From Sinohyriopsis cumingii (Eukaryota > Mollusca > Bivalvia > Unionida > Unionidae), in the NCBI GenBank assembly GCA_028554795.2, contig CM068830.1, positions 45,522,227 through 45,586,226 of the forward strand: a stretch of DNA of 64,000 nucleotides, in the 5' to 3' direction. Numbering within the stretch: the stretch's first letter is position 1; each line of letters opens with the position of its first letter. The position numbers were made by a program, and so were the translations under genes. Positions 1 to 11,700 of this stretch are shown piece after piece. The notes beneath the pieces were generated by a model. The model was given only the letters and a program-made list of their open reading frames with translations. It searched no databases and was not told where the DNA came from.

Positions 1-297
1 CCTTCAGTGTAAAGGTTTTCTGTGCGCGTGCTCAGTCGTAGATATGTCTGACGAAATTGTACCAATATCTGTCGGTTGATTCGTGCGCGCCTTCCCGAGA
101 ATTTCGTCATGTACCACGTACTGTATGAACCTGCTGCTGTCTGGACAGCTGGGCTACCTGGCGCAGGGACGTAAAGGCCCAAATTATTCTTGAGAAACTT
201 TATATTCGAAATGATGTTGCTGATATATCTGTGGTTTGTTATTTGGCCATTATGCATTACATTGGCTTCAAACAGGGTATTATTCTCAGAGCCAGAC
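1..297 (-). pseudogene. Copy A exon 9 remnant (PL6 C-terminus)
   Basis: The minus strand reads SGSENNTLFEANVM and the following segment nearly as in exon 9 of copy B (24155-24503). One base is missing after the GSYS segment relative to copy B, which shifts the frame. The splice acceptor at the 297 edge has changed from CAG to CAT. The 3' end lies outside the window. Confidence 0.85.
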
Positions 298-777
298 ATG
301 TTCACCAGAAAGAAATACGGAGCACAAAACTTGTAAACCAGTCAATGTTTGGTTTGTATCGAAAGTTAGTGTAGATTTATTGCTTGTTTTTCTAAGGTTT
401 CCATAGGAATACTGGATCTTTCACATCATTACAGTCTGAAAAATGCAAATAACTGATGAGACATTCATATCATAGTCCAGCTCCATGCTAAACCCACTTT
501 CCTTGCAGATTACTAAATTCAATAAATTTATATTTTCTTGCAGCGGAATTCTGCACTTGTAATTGAAACCTTCAAATCAAGGAAAGCTTCTCGGTAATGG
601 TTTCTTCAAATTTCATCAGATAAAATATTTTACATATTGTATAAAATATTTTACATATTGTATAAATTATTGTACATATTTCATTATCAAGGGATAACAT
701 GTATCTGAATGTAAAAATGGACTGGGCCCATAAAGTACATTTGAAAACTATCTACCAATTTGTATGCATGTATGACA
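298..777. other. AT-rich intron remnant of copy A
   Basis: Non-coding sequence matching copy B between exons 9 and 8. It contains a short direct repeat of about 26 bp (TATTTTACATATTGTATAAA type) at about 627-680. No gene is seen. The same holds for 817-1237 and for about 1440-2100, apart from similarity to copy B. Confidence 0.6.
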
Positions 778-816
778 ACTGTACAATGTGTTGAACGCAA
801 TTAAGTTCCGGTTACC
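778..816 (-). pseudogene. Copy A exon 8 stub
   Basis: The minus strand starts after an intact CTAAACAG acceptor with codons for GNRNLIAFNTLYSC, then CIQIG, as in copy B exon 8. It runs into a stop where the second half of the exon has been deleted. Confidence 0.65.
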
Positions 817-1237
817 CTGTTTAGACAAAGGAGTTGGAATTTATTTGTTCATTTCAAAAGTGCATTAACAATAAAGCGATTGTCATCAAGTTCACTAAGG
901 AGTAAATTGGAAGCAATAATGTATACCACTGTCTGCAGCATAAAACGAGAAAGTAATTTTATCACACTTGCGTCATAATCAAAAGCATCTATCGGTGCAG
1001 ATAATCACTTTATTTCTTTCTTTCCTTAAATTTCGGTCTCGAGCTTATAAATGTATATAATATATTAGAAATATAAAATTCAACCACAATTAGTGTCACT
1101 TTTGGCAAGCTCATTGTTACTAATTCTTTACTGCCGCTGCCACAAACGCCTATGCTACAACTATTTCTGCTGCTACTACTTACACTACTATATCTAATAT
1201 ATTACCATCGCCATTAATGTTACAAAAACTTCTTTCA

Positions 1238-1436
1238 ATCTCTTGCGAAAAGAGGATGATTGCTCCAATTGTTGGCGACTTTATGGTGGCCTCCACGCAT
1301 GCGCACACCACCACATTCGTGAACGTGATGGCAAATGAAGAAGTTTTCTTTCGGCAACATTAATGTCACCGAATCGGAATGATACTAATGCACCACACTC
1401 TTCAAACGTGTTATACCGCACCGTGTTGTTGTTCGA
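1238..1436 (-). pseudogene. Copy A exon 7 remnant (PL6 catalytic Arg region)
   Basis: The minus strand encodes NNTVRYNTFEECGALVSFRF, matching copy B exon 7. After the INVAE segment an extra A in a short A run shifts the frame, so the following codons no longer resemble a lyase. The GTAAGT donor of copy B is also lost. The acceptor TTTTGCAG at the upper edge is still present. This exon is a dead relic. Confidence 0.85.
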
Positions 1437-2099
1437 CTGCAAAAGACAAACATTGTAACAGAAATACTTCCTTTGAATTGACTTTTGTATACAAGTATCC
1501 AGATCTCGAAAGGTAAAATATAAATTATAGATTTGTAATTTGTAAGCTGGTCTTGTTAATGCCATTTTTTTTTCATTTCACGCGAGTTAAAACTGCATTT
1601 TAAGTTGTTAATCATTCCATTCTTTGAAGCATAATCACCGATGTTTCAAGTGTTCACATTTTGTCAAATGTATTCTCTTTTATTTTGGTGGGAGGGGGCA
1701 GCTGCTACTGAACAAGTCTCAATAAAATTGTATCGATATTCTGACAGCAACTCGTCGGCATTGAGCACGGATGACCTCACGTTGAGAGAGAATAACAAGG
1801 CAGGGCCGAATGTATAATGCGTATTTGTCCTGTTGCTATAAAATAGAACTGGTATCTTTATAATAAATTAACAAGTAACCTTACTGATGTCCCTAAAAAT
1901 ATGTTTAGAAACTGCAAGAAATAAACAGAACTAATTGGCTTGACTTCGCTTGATGTTTAACAGCCCATGAACACATACATGGATATGGTATGGAACACTT
2001 TAGAGTAAAGTGCCATGGCGGAAGACCACAGCGGCCGATCCGGCCTAGCCAGGGCAGGATGATTCAACTAGATGAATTTCATGAAAGGCGACTTAAGTT

Positions 2100-2330
2100 G
2101 GCATCTTCCTGGTGGGAATCGAGTTGTGGTAGAAAAGGCCTGGTCTCGTCTAATCGAGCTGGGTTAAAAAAGGCCAGGTTTCATATGATCGAGCTGTGGC
2201 TAAAAAGACCAAGTCTAGTTGTGGTAGAAAAGGATAATGTCTTGTCTAATCGAGTTGTGGTAGAAATGGCCAGGTCTTGTCGAATCGACGAATCGAATTG
2301 TGGTAGAAAAGGCAAGGTTTCGAGTGTGGG
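2100..2330. repeat. Degenerate tandem repeat of about 37 bp
   Basis: About six imperfect units share the core TCGAGTTGTGGTAGAAAAGG followed by CAGGTCTCGTCTAA-like sequence. The homologous block in copy B is at about 26460-26810, so the array predates the segmental duplication. The small open frame running through it is a by-product of the repeat. Confidence 0.75.
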
Positions 2331-2880
2331 GCTAGGTCAAAAACTTAGATTGGATCATTTATTACGTTTAACCTTGTTTATCTGACCATTACATACCTAT
2401 TATATGAACCTAATTAATTATCTGACGGTATGTACCCATTACCTGGAACCTAATTATTTAACGAACGTTAGCTGTCACTACGGGCACTATGGTCATCAAG
2501 AAATCTCGAGTACAATTTTTTTATATACAAAATCGCATAATAATTTGTTAGTTTTATTTCGATTTTATCTCATTTGAGTAGAGTTTTCAGCTTTTGTGTT
2601 TATCACTTTAACTAAACATTTATTTTGTCTGTGGTTTTCTTTCAGTACAAAAACATAGTATAAGTTAGAAATGTATTCGAGCTGCAAACCTGATTTGACT
2701 TGTTGAATTTCCGCTAGAATTTCAATACGAATGAATTAATGTTAAGATCAAAATACTCTTGAGCAGCCACCTTTGTCCACCACTCTTTTCAATTTCATTT
2801 TCAGCTTTACGTGTTTTTCGTCAAATGATGCACGTTCTCTGTACACAGGCTATCTATATATATATATATACAGGTGCCGA

Positions 2881-3184
2881 ACCGCTCCAGTGGTCTAGTG
2901 GTTAGAGCGTCCGCCTCGGATGCGAGAGGTCGTGGGTTCGATCCCCGGCCGAGTCATACCAAAGACTTGCAAATATGGTACTAACAGATGCCTCGCTTGG
3001 CGCTCATTATTAAGACGTTAGTGTGACTAGTCGGCCTGGTGTCAGGGTAATGTGATTGGGTGGGACATCATGCTACACGACTGCGGCATGATGCCCCAGT
3101 GCTAGATATCACTATGAACTGTCACACTGCAGACATTGTAGCGATATGACTGAAAAATTGTTAAAGCTATGTTAAAAATCCAAA

Positions 3185-3212
<28 letters not shown>
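2881..3212 (+). mobile_element. tRNA-derived SINE with 11-bp target duplication
   Basis: The body starts with a tRNA-like head: an A-box-like TGGTCTAGTGG and a B box GGTTCGATCCC at about 2935. A tRNA-unrelated region follows, ending in a CA-rich tail. It is flanked by perfect 11-bp direct repeats ACAGGTGCCGA at 2870-2880 and 3213-3223. The matching position in copy B (near 32250) has no SINE, so insertion followed the duplication. A related copy is at 38010-38331. The pol III promoter is probably no longer used. Confidence 0.85.

Positions 3213-3216
<4 letters not shown>
3186..3216. repeat. (CA)n microsatellite
   Basis: An uninterrupted CA run forming the tail of the SINE. It overlaps the 3' target duplication. 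Confidence 0.9.
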
Positions 3217-3220
<4 letters not shown>

Positions 3221-3459
3221 CGATGAACGTAATGACATCACATCATCATTATATTTCCACATGCAGGTTTATTGTCCTATTCATTTACTTATCTAGCGAT
3301 GTTACAACATCATGATCTATTATATTAGCCTGTTTGCAAATCAGAAATAATAATTTGCCAGATTCTGTTTGATATTTGTTCTTCTTTAACTTTATTATAT
3401 GTCAATGACGAAATATATATTTTTGCGGTTTTCGGTTTATGTGCCATAGTAAGGTGTCA

Positions 3460-3462
<3 letters not shown>

Positions 3463-3506
<44 letters not shown>
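3463..3506. repeat. (CT)n microsatellite
   Basis: A simple CT run of about 44 bases in non-coding sequence of copy A. Confidence 0.95.
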
Positions 3507-3509
<3 letters not shown>

Positions 3510-4500
3510 CAGGACTGTATACTCGAAAGCTGTTCATACTAATATACTAATTTTTGGATTATGAGCAGTAGAGTGTACACGAGAAATTCTTCATAATACT
3601 TCCAGGTTTATTACATGCTGAGTCTACTCGAAAATCTTTTCATAATATTAACTGGATTGTTAAAGATGAGAATTTCAAGACATCTGGACTCGTTTAATTA
3701 CACAGAAACGTTATTACTGTACTAAGGCATTTAAAATGAAGTTTTACCCAGCAGCCACTAACGTAAAAGTTTACTGATTTCGCAGCCACTTCAAGTAAAA
3801 ATGATCATTGATTTTGTACAGCTTACGGTCATAAATTGTGACCACAAACATTATAAAAACAATTGTTTTTGATTTATAAGTCCTAAATGAAAAAAAGACT
3901 CAGAAAATAGTTATCTGCCAATTATATCGTGTTAAACCAGGAAGTATTATGAAGAACGTAGACTCCTGTTCTTAATCCAGGAAATATTACGAGGAGCATT
4001 TCTATTAGATTCAACATCTCATAAACAGGAAGTATTATGAAGAGCTTTTCGAGTAGACTCTAGTGCTCACAATCCAGAAAATATTACGACGAACTTTTCG
4101 AGTAGACTCAACATTTCGTAAACCAGAAAGTATTATGAAGAGCGTTTCGAGTAGACTCTGTTCATAATTCAGGAAGAATTATGAGTAGCTTGTCGAGTAG
4201 ACTCAACATCTCCTAAAGAAGGAAGTATGTTGAAGATCTTTTCGAGCAGACTCTAGTGCTCATAATTCAGGAAGTATCTTGAAGGAGGTTTTGGAGTAGT
4301 CACTACTGCTCACATTCTAGGAAGTATTATGAAGACTTTTCGAGTAGACCCAACTGCTGTCAATCCAGCAAGTATCATGAAGGGGTTTTTCGAATAGTCT
4401 CTACTGTTCACAATCCAGGGAGTATTATGAAGACTTTTCGATTAGATAGCAGAGCTAACGATCCAGGAAATACTATGATGAGCTTTTCGAGTAGGTCGTG
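3510..4500. repeat. Degenerate tandem repeat of about 50 bp
   Basis: Imperfect units contain GGAAGTATTATGAAGAGC then TTTTCGAGTAGACTC, with alternating linkers such as AGTGCTCACAATCCA. They are clearest between 3940 and 4500 and more diverged before that. The block lies in the intron between the deleted exon 5 and the exon 4 stub of copy A. No coding function is seen. Confidence 0.75.
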
Positions 4501-4763
4501 CAGTATTTCCATTCGAAAAACTCGTTCATATTTTCCCATACAAATTGAGTAACCTATATTATTTCACGAATGGTTCTTTGTTAAGGCTACATTCGTGTGA
4601 TATGTCCAGAGATCTTATGTGCTCACAAATCATATATGGGTTAAGCCATGTGCTGAGCAGTCAAAACCTAGCGCACACAGCTCATTGTCGCGATTTGGAG
4701 CTATTCTACTCATTTCTTTCTCTTATACCGTATACAAGCTATGTGCTAAAGTCCGATGACGTA

Positions 4764-4810
4764 CCTTGCGAGGTGTCTTAACTCGCAGATAAATTTTCTT
4801 CCCAAACCGT
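4764..4810 (-). pseudogene. Copy A exon 4 stub
   Basis: Sequence matching the 3' end of copy B exon 4 (the segment with CTCGCAGATAAATTTTCTTC on the plus strand) is followed directly by intron-like sequence. About 190 bases of the exon are missing. Confidence 0.7.
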
Positions 4811-5620
4811 TTTTTGTATGAATCTTCCTTACAGCTGTCATAATTAGTTTCATATGGTTATTCATTCTTAGAGAAGTCGACAAGCTCACTCAGTTCTTTT
4901 AAAATTCACCTAGCTACTGTTCACTACATGCTTGAACGGCAGTCGTAATTTATATTAAAATTTAAATTAAAAAAGTTAATAACAGGTTCAAAACCACTTT
5001 TGTTTTCTTTGTTCACACCAACATACCGTTGAAAGTAAGCCTATTCATGTATAATTCTGAGGATATTAATACGAAGAGTTCATCTCATACTTTACGGCGC
5101 ATTGGCTGGGTATGAATAACTTTGAAACAGTCAAATGTTGACTTTTCTACATCAAAATACTTAGTAGTAACCTGATTGTTTTCTACCGTTGACTATAATA
5201 TCATTATCAAGTAAGAACATTTGCAGCTAAACCAAAACAAGACTATAAAAATTATTTTCTTTCACAAAAGGATATGTTTGAGAGGTAGTCATTGGGGTCC
5301 TTGTTTCGCGCTGAACAACGAACAACCTTCAACCACAATCCATCCCATAGATGCCTGACGATTCAAATTATTTATGTCACGTGAGGCCGCTGTGCAGCTA
5401 TCTTGATGTGGGTCCATACGCCCAAAAATATTAACCCCATCCGGAGGGCTTTCGCGTTAAACTGTTCAAGATTCGCGAAGAATTATGTGTGTGTTTGAAG
5501 GGGGAATCACAGATCATAACAGACTTTCATCTTCAATTGTAATCAATTTTATTTGTTTCTCTAGATTTACTTAATGACTACACTTGGCATAAGAACTATA
5601 TTTGCACTATTATCATTTAC

Positions 5621-5770
5621 GTTTCTGGCAGATAAAAACGGAGGTTCCTTGGCAACTGGCTCTAGCAAATCAGTGTCTTGTCTGCTGATTTTTGCAGTCA
5701 AGAAAATTCTGGTGGCTATCCCAATTATACCACGCCAATGCTATTCCGTCAGACCATCTGTATGTGCTAC
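5621..5770 (-). pseudogene. Copy A exon 3 remnant (second half of C-type lectin domain)
   Basis: The minus strand reads YRWSDGIALAWYNWDSHQNF after an intact TAG acceptor, almost as in copy B (38820-38975). Small deletions around the DDC segment then shift the frame into a TGA stop. The plus-strand open frame over this interval is a shadow. Confidence 0.85.
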
Positions 5771-6219
5771 CTAGTAAATCGAAAGATCGGATTACATTTG
5801 CATTCTACACGAATTATCTAAAATTAAGATATTAATTTACACAAAATTAAATTTCGATCAGTTAGATTAAATATCGACAATTTACGTCTGCATACATTTA
5901 TATATATCACTATATCGACCATGTGCAACATCGCCGAACGATAGTTGTGGTAGAAATGAAAGTAATATTTTTTAATTGCTAAAGTTTTACAGATATTTCA
6001 ATTCCGATTGATATGTAAAACAACTAAAGGTCTGACGTAAAAATGCAAAACGTGCAAACTGGGATGACAAAACTGGTCGAAAATAGTTTTGGTATCAAGG
6101 GAAGTGGCTGAGGATTATTTCATAAAACTATACTTTTCTTTTAGAAAACCTTTAAACGATTAATAATACTAAAAGTGTTTCTTTTTCATTTTTTTCCGAC
6201 CTTCGGTATTACAGTGATA

Positions 6220-7120
6220 CCAGACTTACACTTTCCGTAATAGATACACTCCACAATCAATCATTCTGTTTTAAGAACTTGAGTACTTCAATAATGCAAA
6301 CTGTACACCTTCCACACTGTATACACTACACCGTGAATCATTCTCATTTAAAGACTTCATTATTACAGTAATACAAAATGTACACCTTCCATACTGTATA
6401 CGCTAGGCCATGAATCATTCTCATTTAAGGACTTTAGTATTACGATAATATAATCTGTACACTTTCAGTACATGATACCCCCTATACCATCAATCCATCT
6501 CTTTTAAGGACTTTAGTATTACAATAATACAAACTGTACACCTTCCATACTTAATACACTACACCATAAATCATTCTCTTTTAAGGACTTTAGTATTACA
6601 ATAATACAAACTGTACACCTTCCATACTTTATACACTACACGATAAATCATTCTCTCTTAAGTACTTTAGTATTATAATAATTCAAATTGTACACCTTCC
6701 ATACTTTATACACTACACCATGAATCATTCTATTTAAGAACTTCACTATTACAATAATACAAACTGTACATCTTCCATGCTTAATACACTATACCATAAA
6801 TCATTCTCTCTTAAGAACTTTAGTATTACAATAATACAAGCGGTACACCTTCAGTACATGATACACTACACCATGAATTATTCACTTTTTGGGGCCTTTA
6901 ATACCACAGTAAAACCAAACATACTTCATCCGTACTTGATACCCTTTAACACGAATCGTTCATTCTTATGGTCTTATTTATTATAGTAATACCAACTATA
7001 CATATTCCGTACTTGATACCCTAAAAATAAATCATTCACTTGTTTAGGCTTTCGGTGTTACAGTAATACCAACCGTACTACACTTGTACTTGACACTACA
7101 TAAAAATCATTCACATTTTC
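6220..7120. repeat. 77-bp satellite-like tandem repeat
   Basis: About eleven units of about 77 bp share TTTAGTATTACAATAATAC, ACCTTCCATACTT and AATCATTCTCTTTTAAGG. Related arrays lie in copy B at about 39395-39620 and 40420-41140, and a single unit lies at about 14825-14900, beyond the Gypsy insertion. The array is therefore ancestral to the duplication and the Gypsy element landed within or beside it. Confidence 0.8.
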
Positions 7121-7685
7121 AGGTCTTCTTTGTTTCAGATGTAATGGTGCAAAATGCTGTAGAATAATTTCTGAAGTATAATTTCACAGTGCATTCTGTC
7201 CGGGTCAGAGTGACACTTAAACATTAAGGTTGATATATTGGTTAGTCCGCTATTGGCTGATACTCTATAATTTGGCAGTTTGTAATAATTAAATTTCGCT
7301 TGCTTGGAGTCATGAACTGAATTTTAATGAGTCCATTCGATACCGGTCCAACGGATATGTCTGTTAAATGTCATCTATTGGTAAACGCCGAGAGTTGAGA
7401 CGACCCAGGGAAAAGTGTAAAAAGTTGTGGTCCATTCGAAACAGGTGTCATAAAATGGTATTTTCCAGAATATTTATTAATAAAAGCGGACAAGAGATGA
7501 TTGTTCTAACTTAGATGGGAATGATACAGATTTTCGGCGGGCAAAGAAGTAATCTTGATTGGCTATGCTAAAAGAAAGGGCGTGTGTTTCCATACGGAAT
7601 TCAGGCCTTTAATGTAATCCCCTCGCGATACTAGGCAGTCCACGTTTTATGCTGAGGGAGAAAAGTCAAAGGTTCGAAAAAATAA

Positions 7686-8822
7686 GTTCTACCTTCTTAC
7701 AAGAAGTCCGCTTTATTTGGCTACGTTATCTAGAGGGTGATCGCCCTCCTTCTTGTTGCCCGGATAGAGTAAATATTAAAATAAAGTGTGAAATTATAGA
7801 TGAAATAATTAGAGATCTGAGCAGATATATAGAACAGAATGACACAAGCCCCCGTAAATGGAAAAACAAAAAAATTAAATCAATTACATAAACAACTGGG
7901 ATAATACATTACATTAGAAAGATATACTTCTTTTGGAATAAATCTTTCACCGAATTTCAAACACAAATATGTTTTTCTAAATAGCCGATCTGTTTAAATG
8001 ATAGAATTAGTTCATCATATAATCGAGTGAACAATCGAAGTAATTGCCTTATACAACTTCATAACCTGCTTATTCCAGTCCACACCAACTTCACTGTGGT
8101 GGTTTCTCTAAATCGTTTCGCTTTTTCCCTTTTCCAACTCCTTACTGTCTGGCCTCTTTTCGGCCCTCAGACTGTGTGTGGGTAGGTGGATTCGTAAGTA
8201 CGTAGATACTTGGATAAGTAGGTACGTGGATACGTATGTAGATACTTCAGTGGATGCGTCCGTGGAGCTATTTTCCCTTGTACTTTCAAGCTTTTTTCGC
8301 TTCTACCACCAGAATTGTGTCCGTTGAATTTCCAGGCATCCGGTCCATTTGACCAATGTTTTACGAGAGAATTTCTTTAAAATTCAGTCTCAGAGTCTCC
8401 TATATTTTCACTCTTCCTGAAGAAATGCAGAGATGAGGGCAATTTAGCCCCAAGAAATTTCGTGTGGGAAACACGGTCCTTTTTTAGCGTAACCGATCAG
8501 GATTAAATATATTTACTGCTTTCATAGCTAGAAGCCAAAATTGAGGTCCGCCTGACTTATAGATGTCCAAACAACTGATTCTGGAAAAACTCAGCTTCTG
8601 ACAGCTCCGATATAAAATCGAAGTTAACCTTCCCTTTTCTAGTCGTCTAACGGTTAAGAAAACGAAAGCTTGATTAAGAATCACTTCCTCTCCCGACACC
8701 GACATTATAAATCATTGCAGTATAGCTATTTAACAAGCACCTGTCTCCATAAATCTAATTAATTGTTCTCTGGACCAAAATAATATGCCCTTCATAGATC
8801 GACAGATATTTGCATCCTTACA
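7686..8822 (-). repeat. 3' LTR of the Gypsy element
   Basis: Direct repeat of 13334-14463, with matching blocks through its whole length (for example GAGATCTGAGCAGATATATAG). On the minus strand it begins TGTAAGGATGC at 8822, immediately after the polypurine tract. The far end has lost about 30 bp of similarity to the 5' LTR. The small plus-strand frame at 7649-7891 is within LTR sequence and not a gene. Confidence 0.8.
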
Positions 8823-8827
8823 TCGAC

Positions 8828-8844
8828 ACCCACCCCCACCCCTT
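8828..8844 (-). other. Polypurine tract of the Gypsy element
   Basis: The minus strand reads AAGGGGTGGGGGTGGG directly before the 3' LTR start. This is the expected position of the plus-strand primer site and supports the LTR boundary at 8822. Confidence 0.7.
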
Positions 8845-8929
8845 GAAGAGTAAAATCAGGGATTTTTATTCTCCAAATTTCGGACAACTAGCCTGATTCA
8901 TTTACACGTCCTCGGGTGAACCCTTCACC

Positions 8930-10625
8930 TCAGACGTCTCTAGTCTACTTAAGGAGTCACCCATACACTATCCTTACCCTTAATATACTGTACCTGGACT
9001 TGGTACTGTTGTACAAATAATTACCATCTCATTAGGGGGCCCCGAGTGGCCGAGTGGTCTAAAGCGTTCTTCGTTACGGATCACTGCCATCTCACCTCTG
9101 TCTGCGGCGGTTCGAGTCTAAGATTCAGCCAATGTGGGTATGTGAGAAAGCTTGCCAGTAGCTTCTCGTGGGTCGGTGGTTCTTTCCGGGGTTTTCCCGG
9201 GTTCTTCCTCCACCATTAATACTGGCCGCCATGTATAGCCTATCGTGTGCTGAAAAATGGCGTTAAACCCCACAACAACAACAACAACCATCTCATTAAT
9301 CGTCCATTAGTTAAATCAGCGTGAGCTAAATAGGAGAGTGGATGGTGGTCAGTTTCTAAAATAAATATTTGTCCATACAGGTAACGTTGGAATTTAGATA
9401 CCCCAAAGATAATTGTCAACATTCTTACTCAGAGACCGAATAATTGTGTTCTGCAGATGACAATTGTTTGCTACTGTATGCAACTGGGAATATGTTTCCG
9501 TCATGCTCTTGTAATATCACTGCCCCTAAATCTCTATCATAAACGTCAGTAGGAAATTTCACTACTGTGTCTAACGTCAGTCTGTCCTTCAACGTCTGAA
9601 ATGCTCGTTCACATGCGTCTGTCCATATAACTTTCGACGGAGCCATTTTCAAGTCAGTCAATGAGCTAGCAATAGCGCTGAAGTTAGCAACATATCGACG
9701 ATAATACCCTGCCAGTCCAAAGAAAGATCGAACTTCCGTCTTAGTGGTCGGTCGTACTGCGTCCCTAAGTTGGTCGACCTTTGAACTATCGGGGATTAAC
9801 GTATCTTCACTAAGGGTATGACCTAGGTAGGTTAGTTTCCTAAACCCTACATGGCACTTAGATGGTCGTGCGGTCAGTCCCGTTTGTCGAAGTCGCTCTA
9901 ACACGTTTTTCAGCAAAATGATATGATCTTCTCATAGGAATAAATCGTCCAAGAAGTTGAAACTCGAGTCGCCATTAACGGTTCAAGTAATTTTCGCATC
10001 ATACGCGTGAAGACACTCGGCGCATTCTGGACCACGAATGGCATGACTGCCCACTGGTAGGTCCCATCTGCGATTGCAAGTTTTGCTCTGTCTTTATTTC
10101 AGACTGGAATTTGCCAGTATCCCTTAGACAGATCGATTTTCGAAAAATACTTCGCGTTGGTCACCCGGCAAATATGGACTCAGGATCAGGTAACAGTTCT
10201 ACCTGGAATTCCGTGATCATGTTCAACTTCCTGTAATCGACGCAAAATATGTGTGTACCGTCTTTCTTCTGTACCAACACAACGGGAAAGCTATACGCCG
10301 ACTCAGTTGGTTCTATAACTCCCAAATATATCATAGCTTGAATCTCATTTCGGACAGTTTATAATTTCGCATTGGGTAGCGGATATGGTTTCAACTTCAC
10401 TGGCTTCTCATCCATTAACTTCAGGGTGAACTCCTCCAACTCCGTCTTGCCAGGTAATTCTGTCAAGACGCTTGAGAAGTCTTGGAGTAACGACTCCACT
10501 TCCTTACGTTGATCTAACGTTAACGTCCCGTCAAGGACAACGTCGACGTGGGTTTCTTCCCTCGCCAAAGGACAACTAGGGAGTACTTCCGCCTCTCCTC
10601 TGTTGTCATCGGGTTCTTCAGTCAA
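8930..10625 (-). pseudogene. Gypsy reverse transcriptase and RNase H remnant
   Basis: On the minus strand the segment from 10625 carries the start of the reverse transcriptase (ELPGKTELEEFTLKL, then KPVKLKPYPLP). The catalytic FLDD is at 9944-9955. The connection follows (FFGLAGYYRRYVANF), then RNase H (ETDHHPLSYLAHADL). A SINE at 9035-9286 interrupts the RNase H C-terminus, which resumes beyond it (the FVQQYQVQVQYIKG region). Several stops and frameshifts separate these blocks, so no active enzyme can be made. Confidence 0.85.
9035..9286 (+). mobile_element. Second SINE family, nested in the Gypsy RNase H
   Basis: A tRNA-like head (GGCCGAGTGGTCTAAAGCG, then GGTTCGAGTC) leads to a tail of CAACAACAACAAC. 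It is flanked by perfect 12-bp direct repeats ACCATCTCATTA at 9023-9034 and 9287-9298. It differs from the SINE at 2881 and 38010. It inserted after the Gypsy element. Confidence 0.85.
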
Positions 10626-10839
10626 CCACTAACTCTGTGGGTGTCTCTCTTTCACGGTAAAACATTTCAGGACATTTACGTGGTACAGCTTTTCCTTGTC
10701 TCCTACCCGGATACGGTAGTTCTGCCCACCCTTTTTCTCCGTTACCATGAATGGTCCCTTCCATGAGACTTGAAGTTTGTTGTGCTCAAACAGCAGCAAA
10801 AACAACACCTTTTCACCCACCTCGTCCTGTTTCATATGT

Positions 10840-11319
10840 CCTGTTTCTTTCTGCCGCCGCCTTTATCGGACTACTAGGTCCATCGCCACCCTAGAGAAAG
10901 GTTAGTCAATCAGTGGGGTGGTTCCTAGTGGCACTGGGCGATGGGAAGTCTTAGGTGCCACCCGCTGACACTTGTCACACAACAAACAAAACCCCAGAAC
11001 ATCCCCGTACACACCTGGCCAGTAGAACGTCCTCACTAACCTATATCTGGTCTTCGCCACGCCCCATGTGGCTTCCAAGTAGACCCTCATGTGCTAGCCT
11101 AAGCACTTCTGCTCGCTTTGCTATGGACACAGCAACGTGTTTAAACATATCGGTCCCTTTCTTGGCGTACCGATACAAAATACCGCGTTTCCGTATGGAC
11201 CCATCTTTAGCGTACCTGCGTACCTTGTTGAGAAACAAATTTTCCTCTTGAAGTTTCTTCAACTCACCAGGTAGCAAACTGTCTATTGGCAAAGTCATAG
11301 GTCTTAACGGTTTTGACAT
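10840..11319 (-). pseudogene. Gypsy integrase remnant with deleted catalytic core
   Basis: The minus strand shows the H2C2 zinc-binding region (LRLAHEGLLGSHMG, then FCLLCDKCQRVAPK) and the opening of the catalytic core (PFSRVAMDL). It then jumps almost directly to the integrase C-terminal domain (WKGPFMVTEKKGGQNYRIRV and YHVNVLKCF, at about 10640-10835). Most of the DDE core, roughly 400 bp, is missing. This block lies upstream of the reverse transcriptase, which defines the Gmr1-like order. Confidence 0.8.
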
Positions 11320-11700
11320 CTGACCTTCCCTTCATAGCCCTCGTCTCAACCGACCCCACATGTACAGGTGTACACGTCATAGGGTTAAGCTCTGGCAACA
11401 CATACCTACACCCTAATATTACGTCATAAGACAGTCCCGACAAGCACGCTGATTGAATTCGTCCCTTTACATACGGCGAATCAAGATCAATGTTAACGAC
11501 CGGGAGCGAGTCTTTCGTCCGGTTAGCAAACTGGACTTCAACCGTGTCGCCTGTGAAATCTCCAGGCTTGACATATCTACTATCTACCAAGGCTGGAAAT
11601 CTACAGCAGGTATCATTTAGCACGGTTGCCATCTCACCGTTAACCGTAGCTACCGTTGTGTTAGTCAACTCCACTGTTTTCTGTTTCTTAACAGTATACG
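11320..11700 (-). pseudogene. Gypsy protease remnant
   Basis: The minus strand contains VLNDTCCRFPALVDSRYV and later LSYDVILGCRYV, fitting a retropepsin in which the catalytic DTG has become DTC. The frame continues from the CCHC knuckle of gag (11730-11782) with few stops. The family assignment rests mainly on position and the ILG motif. Confidence 0.65.

Noticed and set aside
2881..2960. Possible tRNA gene
   Set aside because: The head has A and B boxes but no convincing cloverleaf, and it continues into a SINE body with a target duplication.
7649..7891. Small protein-coding gene, duplicated at 13353-13550
   Set aside because: Both copies lie inside the LTRs of the Gypsy element and the similarity continues past the stop codons, so it is LTR sequence.
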